This document shows positions 1-6,544 of a stretch of DNA of 9,101 nt, in pieces. The notes under the pieces were generated by a model, which was not told where the DNA came from, did no database searches, and was given only the letters and a program-made list of their open reading frames with translations. Source of the DNA: Comamonadaceae bacterium. Its GTDB lineage: Bacteria > Pseudomonadota > Gammaproteobacteria > Burkholderiales > Burkholderiaceae_C. Position numbers and translations under genes: made by a program. The first letter of the stretch is position 1; every line of letters starts with the position of its first letter. Location of the stretch: assembly GCA_947374105.1 (NCBI GenBank), contig CANCAO010000043.1:1-9101 (forward strand), given 5' to 3'.

Positions 1-570
1 AGCACCAGCTCAGGCGGCTTCCCTGTCATCACCTTGACGGAAAAAGAATTCGGCGTGGGGCTCAAATTCACACCCACCGTGCTGGAAGGCGGGCGCATTC
101 ACTTGAAGGTCGCACCCGAAGTGTCTGAACTGTCCCAGACCGGTTCGGCCTTTACCACCGTCGGTGGCGTCTCATCTGTTTTGCCCAGCATCACCACCCG
201 GCGTGTGCAGACCACGGTGCAGTTGATGGACGGGCAGAGCCTGGCGATTGCCGGACTGATCAAAAATAATGTGAACGAAACCATCAAACGGGTTCCCCTG
301 CTGGGTGAGATTCCGATTCTGGGCGCCTTGTTTCGCAGTAGCGAGTTTCAGAACGACCGCACGGAGTTGATGTTCGTCATCACCCCCAGGTTGGTCAAAC
401 CCTTGAACATCGCCCCCACCTTGCCGACCGACAACTTCACACCGCCAAGCCGCAGTGAGTTTTTCCTGGGCGGCAAACTCGAAGGCAGTGGTAACGCCGA
501 GATAGCGCCCGACAAGCCCAGTGCTGCTCCACCTGCCAAGCCCCAGTCGGGTGGTTTTGAACTCAAGTAA
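1..570 (+). CDS. rcpA: Tad pilus outer-membrane secretin RcpA/CpaC, C-terminal part
   Basis: This is the 3' end of a secretin, the outer-membrane ring through which the Flp pilus leaves the cell. The frame is open from base 1 without a start, so the gene is cut by the window edge and 189 residues are seen. The secretin core is plain: '[16 protein letters not shown]', then '[17 protein letters not shown]', then the family signature '[16 protein letters not shown]' followed by '[13 protein letters not shown]'. After the core comes a tail of about 50 residues rich in Pro and Ala. It carries '[14 protein letters not shown]', wording that I recall from Tad secretins rather than from type II or III secretins. 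The missing part should hold the signal peptide, the BON/N domains and the first half of the barrel. The next gene, a lipoprotein, starts 12 bases after the stop, which fits a secretin with its partner. The family call is sure; the symbol rests on the Tad context. Confidence 0.96.
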   Translation, partial: STSSGGFPVITLTEKEFGVGLKFTPTVLEGGRIHLKVAPEVSELSQTGSAFTTVGGVSSVLPSITTRRVQTTVQLMDGQSLAIAGLIKNNVNETIKRVPLLGEIPILGALFRSSEFQNDRTELMFVITPRLVKPLNIAPTLPTDNFTPPSRSEFFLGGKLEGSGNAEIAPDKPSAAPPAKPQSGGFELK

Positions 571-582
571 TGGAGAGACGAC

Positions 583-882
583 ATGACTACCCATAAACAC
601 TTTTCTTTGTCGCTGATGGTCGCCATTTTGGGATCCACCGTCTTGGTCAGCGGGTGCGGTATCCCCACCACACCGGACATGAACGCCAAGTTTGGAGATG
701 CTGTTCGCGCTTCGCGGCAACAGCAAATTCTCAACCCGGCGGCCCCAGTGGGCAACAACCCGGTGCTGGGCATTGATGGTCAATCGGCAGCCAGCACACA
801 AGACCGGTATCACGACTCCTTCAAATCCCCGCCAAGCACCTTCAATGTGCTCAATATTGGCGGTTCGCTTTCATCGCAATGA
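583..882 (+). CDS. Small Tad-locus lipoprotein in the CpaD/RcpB position
   Basis: The product is 99 residues long with a lipoprotein signal: a short basic start (MTTHKH), a hydrophobic stretch at about residues 7-22, and the lipobox V-S-G-C with the acylated Cys at residue 25. Residue +2 is Gly, so no inner-membrane-retention Asp is present and outer-membrane sorting is expected. The mature part is only about 75 residues, with no recognised domain. It is polar and has the phrases 'FGDAVRASRQQQILNP', 'GIDGQSAA' and a C-terminal 'FNVLNIGG'. It sits between the secretin and tadZ, where CpaD or RcpB is usually found. It is much shorter than those proteins (commonly about 200 residues), and I see no convincing similarity beyond position. 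Role is inferred: an outer-membrane lipoprotein that helps the secretin assemble or be stable, as pilotins do. A GGAGAG ribosome site at 572-577 supports the ATG at 583. Confidence 0.85.
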   Translation: MTTHKHFSLSLMVAILGSTVLVSGCGIPTTPDMNAKFGDAVRASRQQQILNPAAPVGNNPVLGIDGQSAASTQDRYHDSFKSPPSTFNVLNIGGSLSSQ

Positions 883-894
883 TGTTTGATCACC

Positions 895-2067
895 ATGTTC
901 ACAAAACTATCCATCATTTGTGCGTCCGAGAATGATCTCACCGCACTGGCATCGCCCGACTTGGCCAACCTTGGCGTCGTGTTGAGCGCGCATGCTGGGT
1001 CGGCCAAAAATCTGGCTCGTGTCTTGGCCGCAGATCAGCCGGACGTGGTGTTGATGGATTTTGTTGGGGCAGACGACAAGGCCATGGAGCAGATCGAGAT
1101 GGCCCTGCGCTCGGCGCCGGGCACACACATGGTGCTGGTCAGCCCTGATCGATCGGTAGAGTTCTTGATGCGCGCCATGCGCGCCGGGGTGCGCGAGGTA
1201 TTGCCCGCCCCCATGAGCACTCTGACCGTGCAGTTGGTGGCCAAACACGCCCATAGCCGACAGCCCGCCAAAATGCAAGCGCCACACCATGCAGGTCGGG
1301 TGCTGGCCATGATCCCGGCCAAAGGCGGCCCGGGGGCCACCTTCTTGGCCACCAATCTGGCCTATGCCTTATCCAAGCAGGACAAGCGAGTCGCTTTGTT
1401 GGACCTGAACCTGTATTTTGGCGACGCAGCCATGTTCCTCAGTGATAGCCGCCCCGTCTCCAGCGTGGCCGATCTATCGCGCCAAACGCAACGCCTGGAC
1501 GCTGCCTTGCTGCAATCGAGCATGATCAAAGTCAACGACCATTTGCACGTGCTGGCCGCGCCCGAGTCACCCGATGATGTAGATGCCGTGACCACCGCGG
1601 GTCTTGAAAAAATCATAGACATTGCGCGGCGCAATTACGATTTTGTCATCCTCGATGTGAGCAGCACACTCGATCCCGTGGCGGTCAAAGCGTTGGACTT
1701 GGCCGATGCCATTTACCTGACCCTGCAACTGACCATCACCTTTGTGCGTGCGGCCAACCGCATGGCCACCGTGTTCAAGGTTTTGGGCTACCCGCGTGAC
1801 AAGTTACGCATCATCGTGAACCGCTTTGAAAAGGGTGGTGAGATATCTCTGGCCGATGCCGAGAAATCGATGACGCTGAAAGTCGAGCGCGTCATTCCCA
1901 ATAGCTACGCAGCCGTCAGAGCGTCGGTAAACCAAGGCATTCCGCTGATCGACATGGCCCCGCGTGACCCGGTGACCCGTGCTTTGCAAGAGTGGGCGGA
2001 AGACCTTGCCCCCAGCGCTGCCCAGCCCAAGGTCGGGTGGTTGCAAGGCTTGCTGAAATCGGCCTGA
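895..2067 (+). CDS. tadZ: Tad pilus localisation ATPase TadZ/CpaE
   Basis: TadZ/CpaE proteins place the Tad machine at a pole or focus and belong to the MinD/ParA superfamily. Starting at the ATG at 895 gives 390 residues. Residues 1-120 form a receiver-like domain: Asp55 in 'DVVLMDF' lies where the phospho-acceptor would be and Ser83 matches the conserved Ser/Thr. The usual Lys near the end is replaced ('LPAPM', residues 103-107), so it is an atypical receiver. From about residue 137 the ParA-like ATPase follows: a deviant P-loop 'AKGGPGATF' (signature Lys143, but Ala148 where GKT has Lys), 'VALLDLNLYFGDAAMFL', and the Walker B-like 'FVILDVSSTLDPVAV'. A TTG in frame at 886 would add three residues but has no better ribosome site. 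No clear Shine-Dalgarno precedes 895; the upstream gene ends 12 bases before, so coupled translation is likely. Confidence 0.94.
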   Translation: MFTKLSIICASENDLTALASPDLANLGVVLSAHAGSAKNLARVLAADQPDVVLMDFVGADDKAMEQIEMALRSAPGTHMVLVSPDRSVEFLMRAMRAGVREVLPAPMSTLTVQLVAKHAHSRQPAKMQAPHHAGRVLAMIPAKGGPGATFLATNLAYALSKQDKRVALLDLNLYFGDAAMFLSDSRPVSSVADLSRQTQRLDAALLQSSMIKVNDHLHVLAAPESPDDVDAVTTAGLEKIIDIARRNYDFVILDVSSTLDPVAVKALDLADAIYLTLQLTITFVRAANRMATVFKVLGYPRDKLRIIVNRFEKGGEISLADAEKSMTLKVERVIPNSYAAVRASVNQGIPLIDMAPRDPVTRALQEWAEDLAPSAAQPKVGWLQGLLKSA

Positions 2068-2093
2068 TTCAAAGCAGATGAAACAACGAGTCC

Positions 2094-2100
2094 AAGGGGG
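2094..2100 (+). promoter_or_regulatory. Strong ribosome binding site of tadA
   Basis: AAGGGGG lies 8 bases before the ATG at 2109 and fixes this start. It is the strongest purine run between tadZ and tadA, in a 41-base gap that holds no hairpin or promoter I could recognise. It contrasts with the weak or absent sites of tadZ and tadB, which fits a high need for the hexameric ATPase. Confidence 0.75.
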
Positions 2101-2108
2101 TAAACATC

Positions 2109-3464
2109 ATGAGCCTAAGAGACCGGATACAAAACCAAGAAACGTTACTACAAGTCGTTGACATTGGTGTCAAAGCGCGTTTAAACGCAAGCCCCGAGTA
2201 CTACCAGCTCAAGACCAAGTTGCACAACCAATTGCTGGGACGCATTGACCTGGAAGTGCTTGGCAGCATGACGCCAGAGCACTTGAAAGCCGAGCTGGGT
2301 GTGCTGGTGGAGCGCTTGCTAGGGGAGTCAGGCGCGGCGCTGAACGCCACAGAACACCGCAAGATGATTCAGGACATTCAGAACGAGGTCATGGGCCTGG
2401 GGCCACTCGAGCCCTTGCTGGCAGACCCGACGATCTCCGATATTTTGGTCAACGGCCCTCAAAAAGTGTATGTGGAGCGACATGGTCGTATTGAGTTGAC
2501 CGACATCACGTTCTCTGATGTGGGCCACCTGATGAAGATCATTGACAAAATCGTCTCCCGCATTGGACGCCGCATCGATGAATCCAGCCCCATGGTGGAC
2601 GCACGCTTGCCCGATGGCTCACGGGTCAACGCCATCATCCCGCCGCTGTCACTGGATGGCCCTTTGCTCTCTATTCGTCGGTTTGCTGCCGTGCCGTTGC
2701 GGGCGGAGGACTTGATCGCGAATAAATCGCTCACACCAGAACTTTCGCAGTTACTGGCAGGCATGGTTCGCGCCAAGATCAACATCTTGATTTCAGGCGG
2801 CACGGGCACGGGAAAAACAACGCTCCTCAACGTGCTGTCCAGCGCGATACCGGCGAACGAGCGCATCGTGACGATTGAAGATGCGGCTGAGCTGCAATTG
2901 CAGCAACCGCACGTGGTTCGGCTGGAGACACGGCCATCCAACATTGAAGGCAAGGGCGAGGTCAATCAACGGGCCTTGGTGCGAAACAGTTTGCGCATGC
3001 GCCCTGACCGCATTATTTTGGGCGAGGTTCGTGGTGTCGAGGTGGTGGACATGCTCCAGGCCATGAATACGGGCCACGAGGGCTCCATGACCACAGTACA
3101 CGCCAATACACCGCGTGACGCATTGACTCGATTGGAAAACATGGCAGGCATGGGTGGCATGACCATTCCCCCGAAGGCCATGCGCCAACAGATATGTTCG
3201 GCCATCTCGGCCATTATTCAGATTGCCCGGCTCACCGACGGACGGCGCAAAGTGGTCAGCGTGCAAGAGGTCGTTGGCATGGAGGGGGACATCATCACCA
3301 TGCAAGAAATCTTCGCATTCACACAGACCGGCCTTGCGCAAGACGGGACTGTGTTGGGATATTTCCATGCCACGGGTGTGCGACCCCAGTTCATGGGACG
3401 GCTGAAATCTTATGGCATCAACCTGGCAGACAAAACCTTTGATCAAAACCATACCTACGAGTGA
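2109..3464 (+). CDS. tadA: Tad secretion ATPase TadA/CpaF
   Basis: TadA is the cytoplasmic hexameric ATPase of the type II/IV secretion superfamily that powers Flp pilus assembly by working against TadB/TadC. The protein has 451 residues, full length for the family. An all-helical N-terminal region (about 1-100) precedes the N-domain with '[20 protein letters not shown]' and '[19 protein letters not shown]'. The motor domain has a perfect Walker A 'GGTGTGKTT' at 230-238 (Lys236), the Asp-box region '[12 protein letters not shown]', Walker B 'RIILGEVRG' with Glu306, and the His-box '[18 protein letters not shown]' with His323 and His331. The C-terminus ends in a CpaF-like '[16 protein letters not shown]'. 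All catalytic residues are present. Type II GspE and IVa PilB proteins carry a tetracysteine zinc motif that is absent here, which supports TadA. The start is set by AAGGGGG, and tadB begins only 4 bases after the stop. Confidence 0.98.
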   Translation: MSLRDRIQNQETLLQVVDIGVKARLNASPEYYQLKTKLHNQLLGRIDLEVLGSMTPEHLKAELGVLVERLLGESGAALNATEHRKMIQDIQNEVMGLGPLEPLLADPTISDILVNGPQKVYVERHGRIELTDITFSDVGHLMKIIDKIVSRIGRRIDESSPMVDARLPDGSRVNAIIPPLSLDGPLLSIRRFAAVPLRAEDLIANKSLTPELSQLLAGMVRAKINILISGGTGTGKTTLLNVLSSAIPANERIVTIEDAAELQLQQPHVVRLETRPSNIEGKGEVNQRALVRNSLRMRPDRIILGEVRGVEVVDMLQAMNTGHEGSMTTVHANTPRDALTRLENMAGMGGMTIPPKAMRQQICSAISAIIQIARLTDGRRKVVSVQEVVGMEGDIITMQEIFAFTQTGLAQDGTVLGYFHATGVRPQFMGRLKSYGINLADKTFDQNHTYE

Positions 3465-3468
3465 CATC

Positions 3469-4446
3469 ATGACTACGAGTTATTCCCTCTTTGTTGTTTT
3501 TGGTTTCATTGCCGTGGTCTTGTTGATGGAGGGCGTTTATGTCTGGTGGAACGACACCCGAAGCCCGGAAGTACAGCGAATTCAAAAGCGTTTACGCGTA
3601 CTCAACGTGGGGGAGTCCCGTGTTGCCGGAGACATGACACTGCTTAAGCAACGACTGCTGAGTACAAAGCCAGAGCTTCAGCGCTTGTTGATGCAAGTGC
3701 CCAAAATTTACCAACTGGATCGACTGTTGTTGCAAGCGGGCTCCACACTGAGTGTTATGCATTTCTGCTCGATTTGTGTGATTGCAGCTTGTGGTGGATT
3801 TTTGTTCGCCACGCTTTTAGTCTTGCCGTGGCAGGGGTCGTTGCTGATGATGGCCGTGTTCATCTTCATTCCTGTGTTGTGGCTGATCAGGCAGCGTTCG
3901 AAACGGATTGAAAAATTCAATGCTCAGTTGCCCGACGCCATGGATTTGATCAGCCGATCATTGCGTGCGGGACACTCGTTTTCATCGGCTCTGGCCATGG
4001 TGGGGAACGAATCCCAGGAACCGATTTCAGGCGAATTCAAAACAGTATTTGATGAAATAAGTTTTGGCATTTCAACCCAAAATGCCTTGCTTAACCTAAC
4101 AGCCAGAGTGCCCCTGCCAGATGTCCGCTACTTTGTCATGGCCGTGATCATCCAGCTGGAAACGGGTGGCAATTTGGCCGAGCTGTTGAACATGTTGGGC
4201 CAGTTGATTCGTCAGCGCTACAAGTTGTTTGGAAAAATCAGGGTGTTGGCTGCAGAGGGGAAACTCTCCGCCATGATTCTTGTGGCCTTGCCGTTTGTTG
4301 TGGCAGGTGCATTGCAGGCGCTCAACCCCGGTTACATGAATGGTTTGCTGGCTGACCCCATGGGCATGAAGTTGATTGTTGGCGCGCTGGTGCTGATGGG
4401 CGTGGGAGTCTTGGTGATGTGGCGCATTGTCAAAATTCATATCTAG
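3469..4446 (+). CDS. tadB: Tad inner-membrane platform protein TadB
   Basis: TadB is one of two GspF-type polytopic proteins that form the inner-membrane platform turned by TadA. From the ATG at 3469 the product is 325 residues. The open frame continues upstream into tadA, but a start at 3412 would overlap tadA by 53 bases and add a non-membrane leader, so 3469 is chosen. It has a hydrophobic segment at about residues 4-24, a paired hydrophobic region at about 100-140, then the T2SSF domain from 'QLPDAMDLISRSLRAGHSF' (about 153) to about 290, and two closing membrane segments ('MILVALPFVVAGALQAL' and 'LIVGALVLMGVGVLVMW'). The sequence between 'FKTVFDEISFGIS' and 'FVMAVIIQLETGGNLAELL' is standard for TadB. 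The ribosome site is weak (GAGTGA over the tadA stop), which suggests coupling to tadA. Its base composition looks somewhat more AT-rich than that of tadZ and tadA. Confidence 0.96.
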   Translation: MTTSYSLFVVFGFIAVVLLMEGVYVWWNDTRSPEVQRIQKRLRVLNVGESRVAGDMTLLKQRLLSTKPELQRLLMQVPKIYQLDRLLLQAGSTLSVMHFCSICVIAACGGFLFATLLVLPWQGSLLMMAVFIFIPVLWLIRQRSKRIEKFNAQLPDAMDLISRSLRAGHSFSSALAMVGNESQEPISGEFKTVFDEISFGISTQNALLNLTARVPLPDVRYFVMAVIIQLETGGNLAELLNMLGQLIRQRYKLFGKIRVLAAEGKLSAMILVALPFVVAGALQALNPGYMNGLLADPMGMKLIVGALVLMGVGVLVMWRIVKIHI

Positions 4447-4455
4447 AGAACTATC

Positions 4456-5406
4456 ATGACCATTCAAACTTGGATTCTCACCGTAGTGTTTTTTTCTGTA
4501 GCCGGTTTGACGCTCGGGATCGGTATGTGGTGGAGCGGATCACGCACACTCGGGCAGCGCATGGGGCAGATATCCGATCACCCCACTCTGCTTGATAAAA
4601 CCGCAGAAGTAAGCCATGAATGGCGCGCCAAAGTCGTCAAAATTGCCTCACCCTTTGCGCGCTTGTCAGCCCCCAAGGAAGGCTGGGAAGATTCCAACCT
4701 CCGCGTTCGCTTCATGCAAGCTGGGCTGCGTTCTGCGGGGTGGCCGGTGATCTTTTTCAGCTCTAAAACGGTGTTGGCGCTGTTGCTGCCGGGCCTGTTC
4801 ATGTTGGCGGGCGGTTTAGGCGAAAAATCCAACAGCGAGATGCTGCTCGCTTTAGTCTTGCTTTTGCTGGCCGGCATTGGCTACTACCTTCCGAATGTGT
4901 TGCTCTCCATGGCCATCAGCTCGCGCCAGCAGGAAATACGCGAGGCCTTGCCTGACGCCGTTGACCTGATGACGGTGTGTGTGGAGGCTGGACTTGCGTT
5001 GGATGCGGCGCTTGCACGGGCCGGAGATGAGATGGATTTACGCAGCCCGGCTTTGGCTGATGAGTTGAACCTGGTGCGACTGGAGTTGCGGGTTGGCGCG
5101 ACGCGTGAGAACGCTTTGCGTAACTTTGCACTGCGCTCCGGCGTGGAGGATGTAACGACGTTTGTGACCATGTTGCTTCAGTCGGAGCGCTTTGGCACCA
5201 ACGTGGCGGACTCTCTGCGTATTCTGGCTGAAACCATGCGGGATCATCGCCAAATCAGGGCTGAAGAAACGGCCGCAAAAATACCGGTGAAATTGTTATT
5301 TCCCTTGATATTTTTCATTTTTCCATCATTATTTCTAGTATTGCTTGGCCCTGCGTTCATCAGTATTTTCCGCACCATGCTGCCCGCCATGAGTGGGGCA
5401 CAGTGA
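4456..5406 (+). CDS. tadC: Tad inner-membrane platform protein TadC
   Basis: TadC is the second GspF-like platform protein, paired with TadB. The product is 316 residues. An N-terminal membrane segment (about 5-25) is followed by a cytoplasmic stretch with 'RVRFMQAGLRSAGWP' and two hydrophobic segments at about 95-155. The T2SSF domain begins at 'ALPDAVDLMTVCVEAGLAL' (about 164) and includes 'LRSGVEDVTTFVTMLLQSER', 'FGTNVADSLRILAETMRDHR' and the conserved 'RAEETAAKIPVKLLFPLI'. It closes with a strongly hydrophobic segment. The start ATG lies 9 bases after the tadB stop and is preceded by AGAGAA. Order, length and the 'AEETAAKIPVKLLFPL' phrase separate it from TadB. The codons for its last membrane segment are unusually AT-rich (5291-5340). 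Confidence 0.96.
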   Translation: MTIQTWILTVVFFSVAGLTLGIGMWWSGSRTLGQRMGQISDHPTLLDKTAEVSHEWRAKVVKIASPFARLSAPKEGWEDSNLRVRFMQAGLRSAGWPVIFFSSKTVLALLLPGLFMLAGGLGEKSNSEMLLALVLLLLAGIGYYLPNVLLSMAISSRQQEIREALPDAVDLMTVCVEAGLALDAALARAGDEMDLRSPALADELNLVRLELRVGATRENALRNFALRSGVEDVTTFVTMLLQSERFGTNVADSLRILAETMRDHRQIRAEETAAKIPVKLLFPLIFFIFPSLFLVLLGPAFISIFRTMLPAMSGAQ

Positions 5407-5443
5407 GTCAATTCTTGATGAGCCATGCATTGCCAGGCCATGA

Positions 5444-5450
5444 AAGGGGA
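5444..5450 (+). promoter_or_regulatory. Ribosome binding site that argues for a TTG start of tadE
   Basis: AAGGGGA ends 7 bases before a TTG at 5458 that is in frame with tadE. The in-frame ATGs at 5425 and 5440 lie before this site and have only poor sites of their own. This position is what decides the start assigned to tadE. Confidence 0.6.
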
Positions 5451-5457
5451 AGCTCTT

Positions 5458-5916
5458 TTGAAAACAAACCAACTCGGAGCGGCAACGGTTGAATTCGCAT
5501 TGACGGCGACTGTGTTTTTGGCTGTGCTCTTTACGCTCATCGACTTTGCTTACCTGTTTTGGGGCAACCTCTCCATGGCACACGCGGTGCGAGAGGGCGC
5601 ACGCTACGCGGTGACGGGCCAGTCGGGACTTGACCCTACACCCCAGGGCACGGCGCAAGACCGCTGCGATGCTGCTGTGGAGGCCATTAAAAATCAGTCC
5701 ATGGGGTTTTATGCCATGGTGTCCCCCGTGGTGACCTTCAAGACCGTCAACAACGACGGCAGCATCACCGTGGTGGCTTGTTCAGCTTCGAATCAGATCA
5801 CTGTGATCAGCATTGCCAACACTTTGCCTCTGCTCACGCCGTTTCTCAAGCCATTTTTCACCAATGGCAACTACACGTTCACCGTCAGCGCCACCATGAA
5901 GAACGAAGGTTTCTGA
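5458..5916 (+). CDS. tadE: Pseudopilin-like Tad pilus assembly protein TadE
   Basis: TadE is a minor pseudopilin, cut by the prepilin peptidase TadV and anchored in the inner membrane. Taking the TTG at 5458 gives 152 residues beginning MKTNQLGAATVEFALTATVF. A short basic leader, Gly7 followed by AATVE (Glu at +5) and a hydrophobic helix to about residue 35 match the prepilin-type cleavage pattern and the TadE domain. 'REGARYAVTG' follows the helix as in other TadE proteins. Two Cys residues (in 'DRCDAA' and 'VVACSA') could form a disulfide outside the membrane. The C-terminus 'TVSATMKNEGF' is also typical. In-frame ATGs at 5425 and 5440 would give leaders of 11 or 6 more residues; the strong AAGGGGA before 5458 and the shorter leader favour TTG. 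The stop overlaps the start of the next pseudopilin gene by one base. Confidence 0.92.
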   Translation: MKTNQLGAATVEFALTATVFLAVLFTLIDFAYLFWGNLSMAHAVREGARYAVTGQSGLDPTPQGTAQDRCDAAVEAIKNQSMGFYAMVSPVVTFKTVNNDGSITVVACSASNQITVISIANTLPLLTPFLKPFFTNGNYTFTVSATMKNEGF

Positions 5917-6518
5917 TGCTAAAAATCAAACATTTCAGCGGGCGGCGTGCAACCGGGCGCCATGCATCCATGGGCAGCAGCATGGTTGAGCTGGCATTGA
6001 TCTTGCCCGTGCTGTTGATTCTGGTTTTTGGTGTGGTGGACTTTGGCCGGGCCCTATTGTTTAACAACATCATGGTCAATATGGGCCGTGAAGGGGCCAA
6101 CTTGGCCGCGCGAACCACGTCTTCTTCGCCCTTCATCATCAAAGCCCTGACCGACACCGCTGCGCCGCTGGACATGAGCAACCAGGGCGGCATGGTGTAC
6201 ATCGCACGCATTCAAGGCGTCACGGTGGGGGGCACAGTGCGTGCCAATGTGATTGAGCTCTACCGTGCACCCGCAGCCAACACAACATTGGTGAGCAAAG
6301 TGTGGACGTGTGGTGCTAACAGTTGGGACACGAATGGCGCGACCAGTGGTAAATGCAATTTGCCCGCAGGTCAAAATCTGATTCCCATCGCGAACTGGAC
6401 GCTGCCGTTGGCCGATGGGGACGAGGTGCGTGTGGCCGAAGTGCTCTACCACTACACCCCATTGACGGGCTACGTCATGAAAAATGCGGTCGATCTTTAT
6501 TCAGCTACTGTGCTTTGA
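5916..6518 (+). CDS. Second TadE/TadF-like pseudopilin
   Basis: The product has 200 residues with a TadE-type start: a basic leader of about 20 residues (several Arg, Lys and His), Gly20 followed by SSMVE (Glu at +5), and the hydrophobic helix 'LALILPVLLILVFGVVDFGR'. This is the prepilin-like cleavage pattern, so it should be cut by TadV and stay in the inner membrane or the pilus base. The rest is exported and rich in Asn, Thr and Ala, with 'GREGANLAART' after the helix and two Cys (in 'VWTCGA' and 'GKCNLP') that may pair. By position between tadE and tadG it corresponds to TadF, but the sequence is as close to TadE, so no symbol is given. Its ATG overlaps the tadE stop (TGATG) and has GAAGG at 5905-5909, so the two are probably co-translated. 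The open frame extends upstream to 5778 inside tadE; that extension is rejected. Confidence 0.9.
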   Translation: MLKIKHFSGRRATGRHASMGSSMVELALILPVLLILVFGVVDFGRALLFNNIMVNMGREGANLAARTTSSSPFIIKALTDTAAPLDMSNQGGMVYIARIQGVTVGGTVRANVIELYRAPAANTTLVSKVWTCGANSWDTNGATSGKCNLPAGQNLIPIANWTLPLADGDEVRVAEVLYHYTPLTGYVMKNAVDLYSATVL

Positions 6519-6529
6519 CAAAGCTTGCG

Positions 6530-6535
6530 AAGGAG
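6530..6535 (+). promoter_or_regulatory. Ribosome binding site of the tadG-like gene
   Basis: AAGGAG lies 9 bases before the ATG at 6545. It sets this start over longer readings of the same frame that reach back to 6353 inside the previous gene. Confidence 0.75.
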
Positions 6536-6544
6536 TCCAACCCC

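Noticed and set aside
172..813. Antisense open frame of 213 codons opposite the secretin end and the lipoprotein gene
   Set aside because: It lies across two well-supported + strand genes, has no recognisable domain or ribosome site, and such frames are common opposite GC-rich coding sequence.
3412..3468. Upstream extension of tadB into tadA
   Set aside because: The extra 19 residues overlap the conserved tadA C-terminus and precede the natural N-terminal membrane segment.
2793..3470. Antisense open frame of 225 codons opposite tadA
   Set aside because: It is His- and Gln-rich shadow sequence opposite the conserved ATPase motifs of tadA, with no sign of its own coding constraint.
5778..5915. 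Upstream extension of the second pseudopilin inside tadE
   Set aside because: It would overlap tadE by 139 bases and add a His/Gln-rich leader before the prepilin-like start; the ATG at 5916 has GAAGG before it and the usual stop-start overlap.
6512..6524. Small hairpin GCTTT-GAC-AAAGC over the stop of the second pseudopilin, considered as a terminator
   Set aside because: The stem has only 5 base pairs, is not GC-rich and has no following T-run; tadG follows directly with a strong ribosome site.
6353..6544. Upstream extension of the tadG-like gene
   Set aside because: The added residues lie in another frame of the previous gene and lack membrane or leader character; AAGGAG fixes the ATG at 6545.
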